Of a DNA stretch of 6,677 nucleotides, positions 1-6,440 are shown piece by piece. The translations under genes and the position numbers were made by a program. Under the pieces are notes generated by a model. The model saw only the letters and a program-made list of their open reading frames with translations, did no database searches and had not been told where the DNA came from. This stretch comes from Tissierellia bacterium. GTDB taxonomy: Bacteria; Bacillota; Clostridia; Tissierellales; Tepidimicrobiaceae. Position 1 is the first letter of the stretch. Every line of letters starts with the position of its first letter. Location of the stretch: NCBI GenBank assembly GCA_012798935.1, contig JAAZMG010000168.1:1-6677 (forward strand). Direction: 5' to 3'.

Positions 1-315
1 AAATGGAATAGAGAAATGAAAGATATTGAGGAACTGAATAAAATTCAAGAGAAGATATTAGATAATGCTAAAAAATATGTAAAGCCTGGGGGGATAATTA
101 TCTATAGCACTTGTACCATTGGAAATCGAGAAAACTTGGATAGGATCAATAAGTTTCTAGGGGAAAATAGGGAATTTCAACTAATTGGTTTTGAAGACTT
201 AATCTGTTCGAAGGAAAATATGGAAAGTTCTAAAGAAGGTTATATTGAATTGTTTCCACATATACATAGGACAGATGGCTTTTTTATTGCTAAAATCCAA
301 AAGAATTATAGCTAA
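1..315 (+). CDS. rsmB: 16S rRNA (cytosine-967-C5)-methyltransferase RsmB, C-terminal fragment
   Basis: RsmB uses S-adenosylmethionine to methylate C5 of a 16S rRNA cytosine (C967 in E. coli numbering). The reading frame is open to the left edge, so only about the last 104 residues are present; the ATG at 16 is internal, because the preceding codons (K-W-N-R-E) match the family stretch that precedes it. Visible are the helix leading to 'YVKPGG', then 'IYSTCTI', which is m5C-methyltransferase motif VI with the catalytic cysteine at codon 112-114. The end, 'LFPHIHRTDGFFIAKI', is the typical RsmB C-terminal strand-turn. The N-terminal NusB-like domain, the SAM-binding motifs and the motif IV cysteine lie outside the window. 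The gene ends in TAA and is followed by a 54-bp gap before rlmN, its usual neighbour in Firmicutes. RsmB rather than RsmF is inferred from the C-terminal motif and the neighbourhood. Confidence 0.93.
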   Translation, partial: KWNREMKDIEELNKIQEKILDNAKKYVKPGGIIIYSTCTIGNRENLDRINKFLGENREFQLIGFEDLICSKENMESSKEGYIELFPHIHRTDGFFIAKIQKNYS

Positions 316-327
316 TATTTTGTTAAT

Positions 328-338
328 TATGATATAAT
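328..338 (+). promoter_or_regulatory. Possible extended -10 promoter upstream of rlmN
   Basis: The gap between rsmB and rlmN contains a perfect TATAAT (333-338) preceded by TG at the extended -10 position (TGaTATAAT). This would start transcription around 345, about 25 bp before the rlmN start codon. No convincing -35 box is found at the right distance (310-315 reads agctaa), so the call rests on the extended -10 alone. In such A+T-rich DNA a TATAAT can arise by chance. If real, it would let rlmN-prpC-prkC and the following genes be transcribed independently of rsmB. Confidence 0.35.
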
Positions 339-358
339 ATAAAATTAGGAATAAGTTT

Positions 359-367
359 GGGGTGATC
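359..367 (+). promoter_or_regulatory. Ribosome binding site fixing the TTG start of rlmN
   Basis: GGGGTGATC pairs with the extended anti-Shine-Dalgarno end of 16S rRNA (ideal AGGAGGTGATC) and sits two bases before the TTG at 370. The same GGTGAT tail, three to four bases before the start, recurs at prpC and prkC, which supports the non-ATG start here. Confidence 0.75.
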
Positions 368-369
368 TT

Positions 370-1425
370 TTGCATAAAGTTGAGTTAAATAGTTTGACAT
401 TGAATGAAATGGAAGAATTTATATATAGTATTGATGAAAAAAAGTATAGAGCAGAACAATTATTTACATATATTCATAAGAATAGAGGTAGTAGGATTAA
501 GAATATCTCTGTATTTTCCATAACCTTGCGGGACAAGCTAGAGAATATTGCAAAGATAAACAATATAAAGATTTTCAAAAGATTTGATTCGAAAATAGAT
601 AATACAAGGAAATACTTATTCTTGTTAGAGGATAATAATATTATTGAAGGTGTGGCCATGGAATATAAACATGGTATAACTGCATGTATATCTACACAGG
701 TAGGGTGCAAAATGGGCTGTAGTTTTTGTGCTTCAACTAAGGATGGATTGATCAGAAATCTGTCTCCTGGTGAAATGACAAATCAAATATATATGATGGA
801 GAAGGATCTAAACAATAGGATTACCAATATTGTGTTAATGGGAAGTGGTGAGCCTTTAGACAATTATGATAACACATTAAAGTTTTTAAATATAATCCAT
901 GATGAAAAGGGTCATAATACAAGCTATAGAAATATAACCTTATCTACTTGTGGAATAGTACCAAAAATATATGAATTAGCAGATGAAGAGATACCTATAA
1001 CTCTATCTATTTCACTCCACTCACCTTTTGATGAGGATAGGAAGAGGATAATGCCTATAGGCAAAAAATACTCAATTCCTGAAATTATAGAAGCCTGTAA
1101 GTATTATGATAATAAAAGCAATAGAAGGATTACCATGGAATACACTCTTATTGAAGGGGTTAATGATAGAAAGAAAGATTCAGATGAATTGGTTAGGATC
1201 CTTGAGGGTTTAAATTGTCATGTAAATCTAATACCCTTAAATCCAATAGAAGAGTTCGATCAAGAGAAATCATCAAAGATTAATATTGAAAAATTTAAAA
1301 CAAGACTAGATAAAGCAAATATACCTGTAACTATACGTAGAGAAATGGGGGGAGACATTGATGCTTCCTGTGGACAATTAAGAAGGAGATATACAAGTAG
1401 CAAGGGTTTTAAAACTTTCCAGTGA
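370..1425 (+). CDS. rlmN: Dual-specificity 23S rRNA (A2503-C2) / tRNA (A37-C2) methyltransferase RlmN
   Basis: RlmN is a radical-SAM enzyme that methylates C2 of A2503 in 23S rRNA and, in studied species, A37 of some tRNAs. The 351-residue protein has the usual family length. The [4Fe-4S] cysteines form CxxxCxxC at C113, C117 and C120. The two reaction cysteines, equivalent to E. coli C118 and C355, are C106 (seven residues before the cluster, as in E. coli) and C334 in 'DIDASCGQL'. The GEP-type SAM motif is 'MGSGEPLDNYDN' (157-168), followed by 'SLHSPFDEDRKRIMPI' (215-230), 'EYTLIEGVND' (257-266) and 'NLIPLNP'. An N-terminal accessory domain (about 1-100) contains 'KKYRAEQ'. The TTG start is chosen because of its strong ribosome binding site and because the next methionine would remove the conserved 'LTLNEME' start. 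The stop lies inside the prpC ribosome binding site, suggesting coupling. The resistance enzyme Cfr, which methylates C8, was considered; gene context and motif wording favour RlmN. Confidence 0.96.
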   Translation: MHKVELNSLTLNEMEEFIYSIDEKKYRAEQLFTYIHKNRGSRIKNISVFSITLRDKLENIAKINNIKIFKRFDSKIDNTRKYLFLLEDNNIIEGVAMEYKHGITACISTQVGCKMGCSFCASTKDGLIRNLSPGEMTNQIYMMEKDLNNRITNIVLMGSGEPLDNYDNTLKFLNIIHDEKGHNTSYRNITLSTCGIVPKIYELADEEIPITLSISLHSPFDEDRKRIMPIGKKYSIPEIIEACKYYDNKSNRRITMEYTLIEGVNDRKKDSDELVRILEGLNCHVNLIPLNPIEEFDQEKSSKINIEKFKTRLDKANIPVTIRREMGGDIDASCGQLRRRYTSSKGFKTFQ

Positions 1426-1431
1426 GGTGAT
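1424..1431 (+). promoter_or_regulatory. Ribosome binding site that decides the prpC start
   Basis: GAGGTGAT overlaps the TGA stop of rlmN and lies four bases before ATG 1436. An in-frame GTG at 1427 is part of this site itself and so cannot be the initiator. Confidence 0.8.
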
Positions 1432-1435
1432 TTAT

Positions 1436-2167
1436 ATGGAAATTGGCATAAAAACTGATGTAGGGAAAATTAGGGATAATAATCAAGATGCCTATTATAT
1501 TTCTCCTAAAGGGGACTATTCTTTATTTATTATAGCGGATGGGATGGGTGGACATAAGGCAGGAGAAATAGCAAGTAAGATGGCTATTGATATAATTAGC
1601 AATAGTCTTAAAAGTTTATTAACAGATCTAACGGTAGAAGATAAGGATATTGAAGATAGAATAAAAAACTCTATTTATGAAGCTAATGATAAAATATATA
1701 AAAAGTCAATAGAAGATGAAAAGTTTTCAGGAATGGGGACTACCGTTACTCTAGCATATGTAATAGATGAAAAGATTTTTATAGGTCATGCAGGGGATAG
1801 TAGAGCTTATTTATTTAAAAATGGCATTTTATCTCAATTGACAAAAGACCATTCTCTAGTAGAAGAACTTATAAGAAATGGTAGCATCAGTAAGGAAGAA
1901 GCTAAGCATCATCCTCAGCGCAATATTATTACTAGAGCTGTTGGTACCAGTAAGGAAATAAAGGCAGATTTAGTGGTGGAACCAAAAAGTAAAGATGATA
2001 TACTTTTATTATGTACTGATGGTTTGACTAATATGTTAGATGATGATGAAATAAGAGACTCTTTACTTATCAATAAGGATATACAAAAAGCTTGTGAAGA
2101 GTTAGTAAGGCTTTCTAATGATAAGGGCGGCTTTGATAATATTACTATTTTAGCTGTGAAATTCTAG
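1436..2167 (+). CDS. prpC: PP2C-family Ser/Thr protein phosphatase PrpC (Stp)
   Basis: This is the cytosolic, metal-dependent phosphatase that reverses phosphorylation by the adjacent kinase PrkC and its targets. The 243-residue protein is a single PP2C domain. Visible motifs are 'GKIRDNNQD' (10-18, with phosphate-binding R13 and acidic D18), 'ADGMGGHKAGE' (34-44, metal-binding D35 and G36), 'GMGTT' (99-103), 'GHAGDSRAYL' (117-126), 'DHSLVEELIRNGSIS' (138-152), 'RAVGT' (167-171), 'LLLCTDGLTNML' (190-201, metal D195) and 'GGFDNIT' (231-237, metal D234). All expected metal ligands are present, so the enzyme should be active. The common NED of motif 1 is NQD here, a frequent variant. ATG 1436 is preferred to the GTG nine bases upstream, which lies within the ribosome binding site. 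The gene starts 10 bp after rlmN and ends 16 bp before prkC, the usual phosphatase-then-kinase order. No signal peptide or membrane segment is seen. Confidence 0.96.
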   Translation: MEIGIKTDVGKIRDNNQDAYYISPKGDYSLFIIADGMGGHKAGEIASKMAIDIISNSLKSLLTDLTVEDKDIEDRIKNSIYEANDKIYKKSIEDEKFSGMGTTVTLAYVIDEKIFIGHAGDSRAYLFKNGILSQLTKDHSLVEELIRNGSISKEEAKHHPQRNIITRAVGTSKEIKADLVVEPKSKDDILLLCTDGLTNMLDDDEIRDSLLINKDIQKACEELVRLSNDKGGFDNITILAVKF

Positions 2168-2171
2168 TGGA

Positions 2172-2180
2172 GTGGGTGAT
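2172..2180 (+). promoter_or_regulatory. Ribosome binding site that decides the prkC start
   Basis: GTGGGTGAT, preceded by GGA, lies three bases before ATG 2184 with the same GGTGAT geometry as at rlmN and prpC. The in-frame GTG at 2172 is part of the site, so it is not taken as the start. Confidence 0.7.
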
Positions 2181-2183
2181 AAT

Positions 2184-4115
2184 ATGATTGGAACTATACT
2201 AGGTGGTAGATATGAAATACTTGAAAAAATTGGCGGGGGAGGTATGGCCCTTGTTTATAAGGCAAGATGTAGGCTTTTAAACAGGTATGTAGCTATTAAA
2301 GTTTTAAGAGATGAATTTATAAATGATGAAGAATTTATAAAAAAATTTAGAAGGGAATCTCAGGCAGCAGCAAGTTTATCTCATCCTAATATTGTTAATA
2401 TATACGATGTTGGCGTTGATCAGGGAGAAGAACATAAGATTCATTACATTGTTATGGAATATATAAAAGGGAAGACTTTAAAAGAAGTAATTACGGAAAA
2501 GGGCAAGTTATCCTTAGATGAAACAATAGATTATTCGATTCAAATAGCTGAGGCATTAGAACATGCCCATAAAAATCATATAGTCCATAGAGATATTAAA
2601 CCTCATAATATAATGATAACGGAAGATGGTAGGGCAAAAGTAACGGATTTTGGTATAGCAAGAGCTGCTACATCTTCTACGGTTACTAATACATCTAATG
2701 TAATAGGGTCCGTTCATTATTTTTCTCCTGAGCAAGCTCGAGGTGGTTATACTGATGAGAAGTCCGACATATATTCTCTTGGAGTTGTTATGTATGAGAT
2801 GATAACTGGAAAGGTACCTTACCAAGGGGATAGTCCAATATCCGTTGCATTAAAACATATTCAAGAGGAAATAATTCCCCCTAGGGAGATGGATGGAACG
2901 GTACCTATAGCTTTGCAAAATATTATAATGAAATGTGTGAAAAAGGCTCAGTCAGATAGATATAGTAATGCCAATGAACTTTTACATGATTTAAGAAGAA
3001 TAAAGTTTTCAAGAGAAGAGGGAATATTAGAAGATACTAGGATTATAGAGTCACCAACACAAATAATACCAATAGTTGAGAATGAGGATGTGGATACTAT
3101 AAAAAAACATAAAAAGAAGAATAAGAAAAAAAACAAAGAAGATGGTGGTTTAAAGGTTGTATTATTAGCAATATTATTAGCTTTTATAGTTGTGAGTTCC
3201 ATGGCCTTAGGATTTTTTAAACTTAAAGACTTTTTTATAACTCCAGAAGTTCCTGTTCCTGATTTAATTGGAATGGAGGAAGAATTAGCAAAGAAAGAGA
3301 TTGAAGATTTAGGATTAAACTTTAAGGTAGGGAAAAGAGTTCATGATAGTGAATTTAAAGAAGGGGAGATAATAGACCAAAAAACAGAAGCAGGACAAAA
3401 AGTTAAGAAAGGATATACAATTGAAGTAACCGTTAGTAAAGGTAGCAATCTTGTTAAGGTTCCTAATTTAATAAATAGAAATATTAGTGAAATAGATGAA
3501 ATTTTACGAGATACTAACCTAAGTGAAGTAGTTGATTATCAATATAATGATACCGTAGAGGCGAATATAATTATTGATCAAAGTCCTGAGCCTTATTCAG
3601 AAGTTGAGGAAGGCACGAAGATAAGTCTTATTGTAAGTCAAGGACCGGAAAAGAAACTAACCATAGTACCAAAATTAGTAGGACTAAAGGAGAAAGAAGC
3701 TGAAAATGCTCTTATAGCGTATCAATTGATAAGGGGTAACAAGAGAAAAGAGCCAAGTGATGAGTATCCTGAGGGCTTTGTAATATGGCAAAGCATTGAA
3801 CCTGGAACCCAATTAGAAACTAATACAGAAGTAGATATATATATTAGTAGTGGACCAGAAGAAAAACCAGAAGAACAAGATAAGAAGGACAAAGAAATTC
3901 CTTTCTCTATCAATGTAACCCCAGCACAGGATAGAGACGAAACAGAAATAAGGGTTGATAGAGTTCAAGATGGAGTTAGGGAAAACGTATATAATAAAGT
4001 TCATAAGGCTGATGAGGAAACGGTTAAGATACCTCTTAAGGGAAAACTTGACGCACAATTTGAATTCTATTATGATGGGCAAATTATAGAAACTATACCC
4101 CATCCAGGAAGATAG
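2184..4115 (+). CDS. prkC: Membrane-bound PASTA-domain Ser/Thr protein kinase PrkC
   Basis: This Hanks-type kinase senses peptidoglycan fragments or lipid II outside the cell and phosphorylates growth, cell-wall and translation proteins inside. The 643 residues match the B. subtilis protein in length and layout. The kinase domain (about 10-275) has the glycine loop 'GGGGMA' (17-22), ATP-binding K39 in 'VAIKV', 'HRDIKPHN' (135-142, catalytic D137), DFG (155-157), 'GSVHYFSPEQARG' (175-187) and an activation loop with T166, T168 and T170, matching known autophosphorylated threonines. A lysine-rich juxtamembrane stretch (307-318) precedes one membrane helix (about 323-345), giving an N-inside orientation. 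Three extracellular PASTA repeats follow (about 355-419, 424-488 and 493-558), each ending in a 'SKG', 'SQGPE' or 'SSGPE' type turn. After an acidic/lysine linker comes a C-terminal beta-rich segment (about 572-643), comparable to the Ig-like end of other PrkC proteins. The stop codon lies in the rsgA ribosome binding site. Confidence 0.97.
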   Translation: MIGTILGGRYEILEKIGGGGMALVYKARCRLLNRYVAIKVLRDEFINDEEFIKKFRRESQAAASLSHPNIVNIYDVGVDQGEEHKIHYIVMEYIKGKTLKEVITEKGKLSLDETIDYSIQIAEALEHAHKNHIVHRDIKPHNIMITEDGRAKVTDFGIARAATSSTVTNTSNVIGSVHYFSPEQARGGYTDEKSDIYSLGVVMYEMITGKVPYQGDSPISVALKHIQEEIIPPREMDGTVPIALQNIIMKCVKKAQSDRYSNANELLHDLRRIKFSREEGILEDTRIIESPTQIIPIVENEDVDTIKKHKKKNKKKNKEDGGLKVVLLAILLAFIVVSSMALGFFKLKDFFITPEVPVPDLIGMEEELAKKEIEDLGLNFKVGKRVHDSEFKEGEIIDQKTEAGQKVKKGYTIEVTVSKGSNLVKVPNLINRNISEIDEILRDTNLSEVVDYQYNDTVEANIIIDQSPEPYSEVEEGTKISLIVSQGPEKKLTIVPKLVGLKEKEAENALIAYQLIRGNKRKEPSDEYPEGFVIWQSIEPGTQLETNTEVDIYISSGPEEKPEEQDKKDKEIPFSINVTPAQDRDETEIRVDRVQDGVRENVYNKVHKADEETVKIPLKGKLDAQFEFYYDGQIIETIPHPGR

Positions 4116-4120
4116 GAGGT
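4114..4120 (+). promoter_or_regulatory. Ribosome binding site of rsgA, overlapping the prkC stop
   Basis: AGGAGGT, a full core Shine-Dalgarno, begins within the TAG stop of prkC and stands five bases before ATG 4126. The overlap suggests coupled translation of kinase and GTPase. Confidence 0.8.
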
Positions 4121-4125
4121 TTGTA

Positions 4126-5004
4126 ATGTTAGAAGGTATTATTATAAAAGGGATTGGTGGGTTTTACTATGTTAAAACCCGAAAAGGTGTTTTTGAATGT
4201 AGGGCTAGAGGTGTATTTAGGGAAGAAAATATAACACCTTTGATTGGAGATAAGGTTTTAATACGTATAAGTGAAGAAGATAATACAGGCTATATAGAAA
4301 AGATTTTTGATAGAAAATCCCAATTAATAAGACCTCCTGTTGCAAATGTTACTCAAGCTATTATAGTTATGAGCATTAAAAAACCAGATATTAATTGCTG
4401 GTTGCTGGATAGGTTTTTGCTTATGGCTGAATATGAGAATCTAAAGGTGCAAATATGTTTGAATAAGATAGATTTGGGTAGTGAGGAAGAGATTAGTTTA
4501 ATTGACGATATATATAGAAAAGCTAAATACAATGTAATTAAAACTAGTACAAAATCTGGTGAAGGTATACTGGAGTTAAGAAACTTATTAAAGGAGAATA
4601 TTACAGTTTTTGCAGGGCCATCTGGAGTTGGAAAATCTTCCTTACTTAATAAAATAGATCCTAAATTAAAATTGGAGACAGGTGAGGTTAGCGAAAAAAC
4701 TACTCGGGGGAAGCATACTACTCGTCATGTAGAGTTAATGGATTTAGATAGAAATAGCTATGTAGTTGATACTCCTGGTTTTAGTTCTCTTAATGTGGAT
4801 TTTATAGAGATGGATGTGGAATTAGCTAGATATTTTAAAGAAATTGATAACTATGGTGATAAATGTAAATTTATTGGTTGCTTACATCATAAAGAACCTG
4901 GCTGTGAGGTAAAAGCTCAGGTGGAAGAGGGAAATATAAGTAACATTAGATATAAAAATTATTTACATTTTCTTGAGGAGATTAAAAACATTAGGAGGTA
5001 TTGA
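4126..5004 (+). CDS. rsgA: Ribosome small-subunit biogenesis GTPase RsgA (CpgA/YloQ)
   Basis: RsgA binds late 30S precursors near the decoding centre, and GTP hydrolysis releases assembly factors. The 292-residue protein has the family's circularly permuted GTPase order, with G4 first: 'NKID' (113-116), then the P-loop 'GPSGVGKS' (164-171), the switch region 'TTRGKHTTR' (192-200) and G3 'DTPGF' (215-219). An N-terminal OB-fold RNA-binding domain spans about 1-70. The C-terminal zinc site is intact as C247, C252, H254 and C260 (Cx4CxHx5C), followed by a helical tail. The start is clear from the strong ribosome binding site. The gene lies 10 bp after prkC and its TGA stop is one base before rpe. 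In B. subtilis the orthologue is a PrkC substrate, which fits the operon position. Confidence 0.97.
   Translation: MLEGIIIKGIGGFYYVKTRKGVFECRARGVFREENITPLIGDKVLIRISEEDNTGYIEKIFDRKSQLIRPPVANVTQAIIVMSIKKPDINCWLLDRFLLMAEYENLKVQICLNKIDLGSEEEISLIDDIYRKAKYNVIKTSTKSGEGILELRNLLKENITVFAGPSGVGKSSLLNKIDPKLKLETGEVSEKTTRGKHTTRHVELMDLDRNSYVVDTPGFSSLNVDFIEMDVELARYFKEIDNYGDKCKFIGCLHHKEPGCEVKAQVEEGNISNIRYKNYLHFLEEIKNIRRY
4993..4999 (+). promoter_or_regulatory. Ribosome binding site that decides the rpe start, inside rsgA
   Basis: AGGAGGT lies in the last codons of rsgA, six bases before ATG 5006. The reading frame could be extended upstream to TTG 4973, but that would put this site inside the gene and add 11 residues absent from the family. 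Confidence 0.8.
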
Positions 5005-5005
5005 T

Positions 5006-5653
5006 ATGGTTCAAGTATCACCTTCCATTTTATCGGCAGATTTTGGAAGTCTAAAAGAAGAAATATTAAAACTTGAAAAGGGAGGAGCAGATTATATTCA
5101 TCTAGATGTAATGGATGGTATATATGTACCCAATATTACTTTTGGATCTCCTGTGATTAAAAAGTTAAGGAATATTACGGATGTGCCTTTTGACGTCCAT
5201 TTAATGATTGATAAACCGGAAAGGTATATAAAAGATTTTGCAGACGCAGGAGCGGATATCATAACTATTCATGAGGAAGCGACTATCCATTTGCATAGAA
5301 CTATAGAAGAAATCAAATCTTATGGATTAAAGGCTGGAGTTGCGTTAAACCCTGCTACATCTTTAGATAGTATAGAATATGTATTGGATTATATAGATAT
5401 GATTTTAATAATGACTGTTAACCCTGGATTTGGGGGACAGAAATTTATTAGTTCTATGAAAAGAAAAATAAAAAGGATGAGAGATATAATAGATAATAGA
5501 GGGTTAGATATATTAATTGAAACCGATGGAGGCATTAAATTAGATAACGCCAAAGAGATAATAGATTATGGTGTAGATATTATAGTAGTTGGATCTGGAA
5601 TATTTGAAGCAGAAGATGTATCTGAAAGGACCAAAATATTTAAGGCATTGTAA
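5006..5653 (+). CDS. rpe: Ribulose-phosphate 3-epimerase
   Basis: This cytosolic enzyme interconverts D-ribulose 5-phosphate and D-xylulose 5-phosphate in the non-oxidative pentose phosphate pathway. The 215-residue protein is a single TIM barrel of normal family length. It opens with the family signature 'VSPSILSADFG' (4-14, S8). Metal ligands and acid/base residues are visible as H32 and D34 in 'IHLDVMDG' (31-38), H65 in 'DVHLM' and D174 in 'ETDGGI' (172-177). The phosphate-binding loops are 'VNPGFGGQ' (138-145) and 'VVGSGIF' (194-200). The start is ATG 5006, one base after the rsgA stop, so the two genes are almost certainly co-translated. Allulose 6-phosphate epimerase (AlsE) shares the fold, but the sequence and the rsgA-rpe-thiN context make Rpe the clear choice. 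Confidence 0.97.
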   Translation: MVQVSPSILSADFGSLKEEILKLEKGGADYIHLDVMDGIYVPNITFGSPVIKKLRNITDVPFDVHLMIDKPERYIKDFADAGADIITIHEEATIHLHRTIEEIKSYGLKAGVALNPATSLDSIEYVLDYIDMILIMTVNPGFGGQKFISSMKRKIKRMRDIIDNRGLDILIETDGGIKLDNAKEIIDYGVDIIVVGSGIFEAEDVSERTKIFKAL

Positions 5654-5682
5654 TTGAAATATATCTAAAGAATAGAGAATGG

Positions 5683-6327
5683 ATGATTAAATTGAAAGCA
5701 TTGATTGTGTTAAATGGAAATATTTTAGATTTAAATGTACTAGAAAAGGCTGGGAAGGAATCTGATTTTATATTGTGTGCTGATGGAGGTACTGATCATT
5801 GTTTGAAAGCATCCTTAATGCCTGATATGATAATTGGAGATTTAGATTCCATTTCTAAAGATTCTCTAAAGGTGATATATGATAATAAAATTCCTATAGA
5901 AAAATTCCCAGTAAAAAAGGATGCAACGGATTCAGAATTATCTATTGATTATTTAATTAGCAAAAAATTTACAGATATAACTTTAGTAGGGGCTATGGGT
6001 AATAGAATGGACCATACATTATCAAATATATTATTACTTAGTAAGTTACATGAAAAAGGCATTAAAGGCAAAATAATAGATGAAAGTAACACTATCTATA
6101 TGGTGGATGAAGAGCTAGTATTGACTAAGGAAGAAGATTCTTATGTATCAGTAATACCTATTACTAATTTGGGAGCAATTATTACTCTAAAAGGGTTTGA
6201 GTATAAACTAGATAAGGTTAAGATAAAATTTGGTTCTACTCATGGAATAAGCAATAGAATAATAGGGGATAAAGCTCATATAATTGTACATGAAGGAGCA
6301 TGCTTAGTTTTTGTTTCCAAAGATTAA
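5683..6327 (+). CDS. thiN: Thiamine pyrophosphokinase ThiN
   Basis: ThiN transfers pyrophosphate from ATP to thiamine to make thiamine pyrophosphate, the cofactor of transketolase and other enzymes. The 214-residue protein has the expected length and motifs: 'CADGG' (32-36), 'PDMIIGDLDS' (47-56, acidic metal-binding DLD), 'KKDATDSELSIDY' (78-90), 'GAMGNRMDHTLSNI' (103-116) and 'GSTHGISN' (184-191), the C-terminal thiamine-binding domain signature. Position numbers assume ATG 5683. TTG 5692 is an alternative start, giving 'MKALIVLNG'. It has a GGATGAT sequence four bases upstream, the same spacing as the GGTGAT sites at prpC, whereas ATG 5683 has only weak purine-rich sequence before it. The gap to rpe is 29 bp, wider than upstream gaps but without a terminator. 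No thiamine riboswitch is evident, so expression is probably with the operon. Confidence 0.94.
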   Translation: MIKLKALIVLNGNILDLNVLEKAGKESDFILCADGGTDHCLKASLMPDMIIGDLDSISKDSLKVIYDNKIPIEKFPVKKDATDSELSIDYLISKKFTDITLVGAMGNRMDHTLSNILLLSKLHEKGIKGKIIDESNTIYMVDEELVLTKEEDSYVSVIPITNLGAIITLKGFEYKLDKVKIKFGSTHGISNRIIGDKAHIIVHEGACLVFVSKD

Positions 6328-6332
6328 GTAGG

Positions 6333-6373
6333 AGAGCAAGTTTAAATCTTTTAGATTTGAGCTTGCTCTTTTT
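6333..6373 (+). terminator. Intrinsic terminator after thiN
   Basis: Arms 6333-6349 and 6353-6369 form a 17-bp stem beginning AGAGCAAG and closing with GCTTGCTCT. All pairs are Watson-Crick except two G-U wobbles, and the loop is TTT. A T-run follows (6369-6373, then further T-rich sequence). It starts six bases after the thiN stop and marks the likely end of the rlmN-to-thiN transcript. Confidence 0.9.
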
Positions 6374-6428
6374 ATTATTGTAACTAAATTATAAATATAA
6401 GAATAAGATAGAGTAAACCGTATTATTT

Positions 6429-6434
6429 GGGGTG
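6429..6434 (+). promoter_or_regulatory. Ribosome binding site of the small membrane-protein gene
   Basis: GGGGTG lies six bases before ATG 6441. An in-frame GTG at 6432 is part of this site and is therefore rejected as start. No confident promoter is seen between the thiN terminator and this site. Confidence 0.65.
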
Positions 6435-6440
6435 TTGTTT

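Noticed and set aside
474..710. 78-codon minus-strand reading frame inside rlmN
   Set aside because: It lies wholly opposite conserved RlmN coding sequence, has no ribosome binding site that I can see and no recognisable motif.
835..858. Serine in 'MGSGEPL' of RlmN where E. coli has methionine
   Set aside because: This position varies among RlmN proteins (B. subtilis has another residue as well), and the GEP core is intact.
370..1425. Cfr-type antibiotic resistance methyltransferase (A2503-C8)
   Set aside because: Same superfamily and same cysteines, but the rsmB-rlmN-prpC-prkC context and the overall motif wording fit housekeeping RlmN.
1481..1492. Glutamine in 'NQD' of PrpC instead of the usual NED
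   Set aside because: It is a common PP2C variant. The metal-binding aspartates are all present.
2556..2825. 89-codon minus-strand reading frame opposite the prkC kinase domain
   Set aside because: It is a shadow of the catalytic-loop and activation-segment codons, with no plausible protein features.
2948..4103. Three minus-strand reading frames (2948-3202, 3722-3913, 3813-4103) opposite the 3' half of prkC
   Set aside because: They are low-complexity, phenylalanine/serine-rich products of A-rich lysine and glutamate codons on the other strand, and two of them overlap each other.
4973..5005. TTG start extending rpe upstream by 11 codons
   Set aside because: The extension contains the ribosome binding site AGGAGGT and adds residues absent from the Rpe family. 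ATG 5006 is well supported.
6374..6440. A spoVM-like peptide gene or a clear promoter between the thiN terminator and the small gene
   Set aside because: No ATG frame resembling SpoVM is present, and the A+T-rich stretch gives only weak -10/-35 pairs with wrong spacing.
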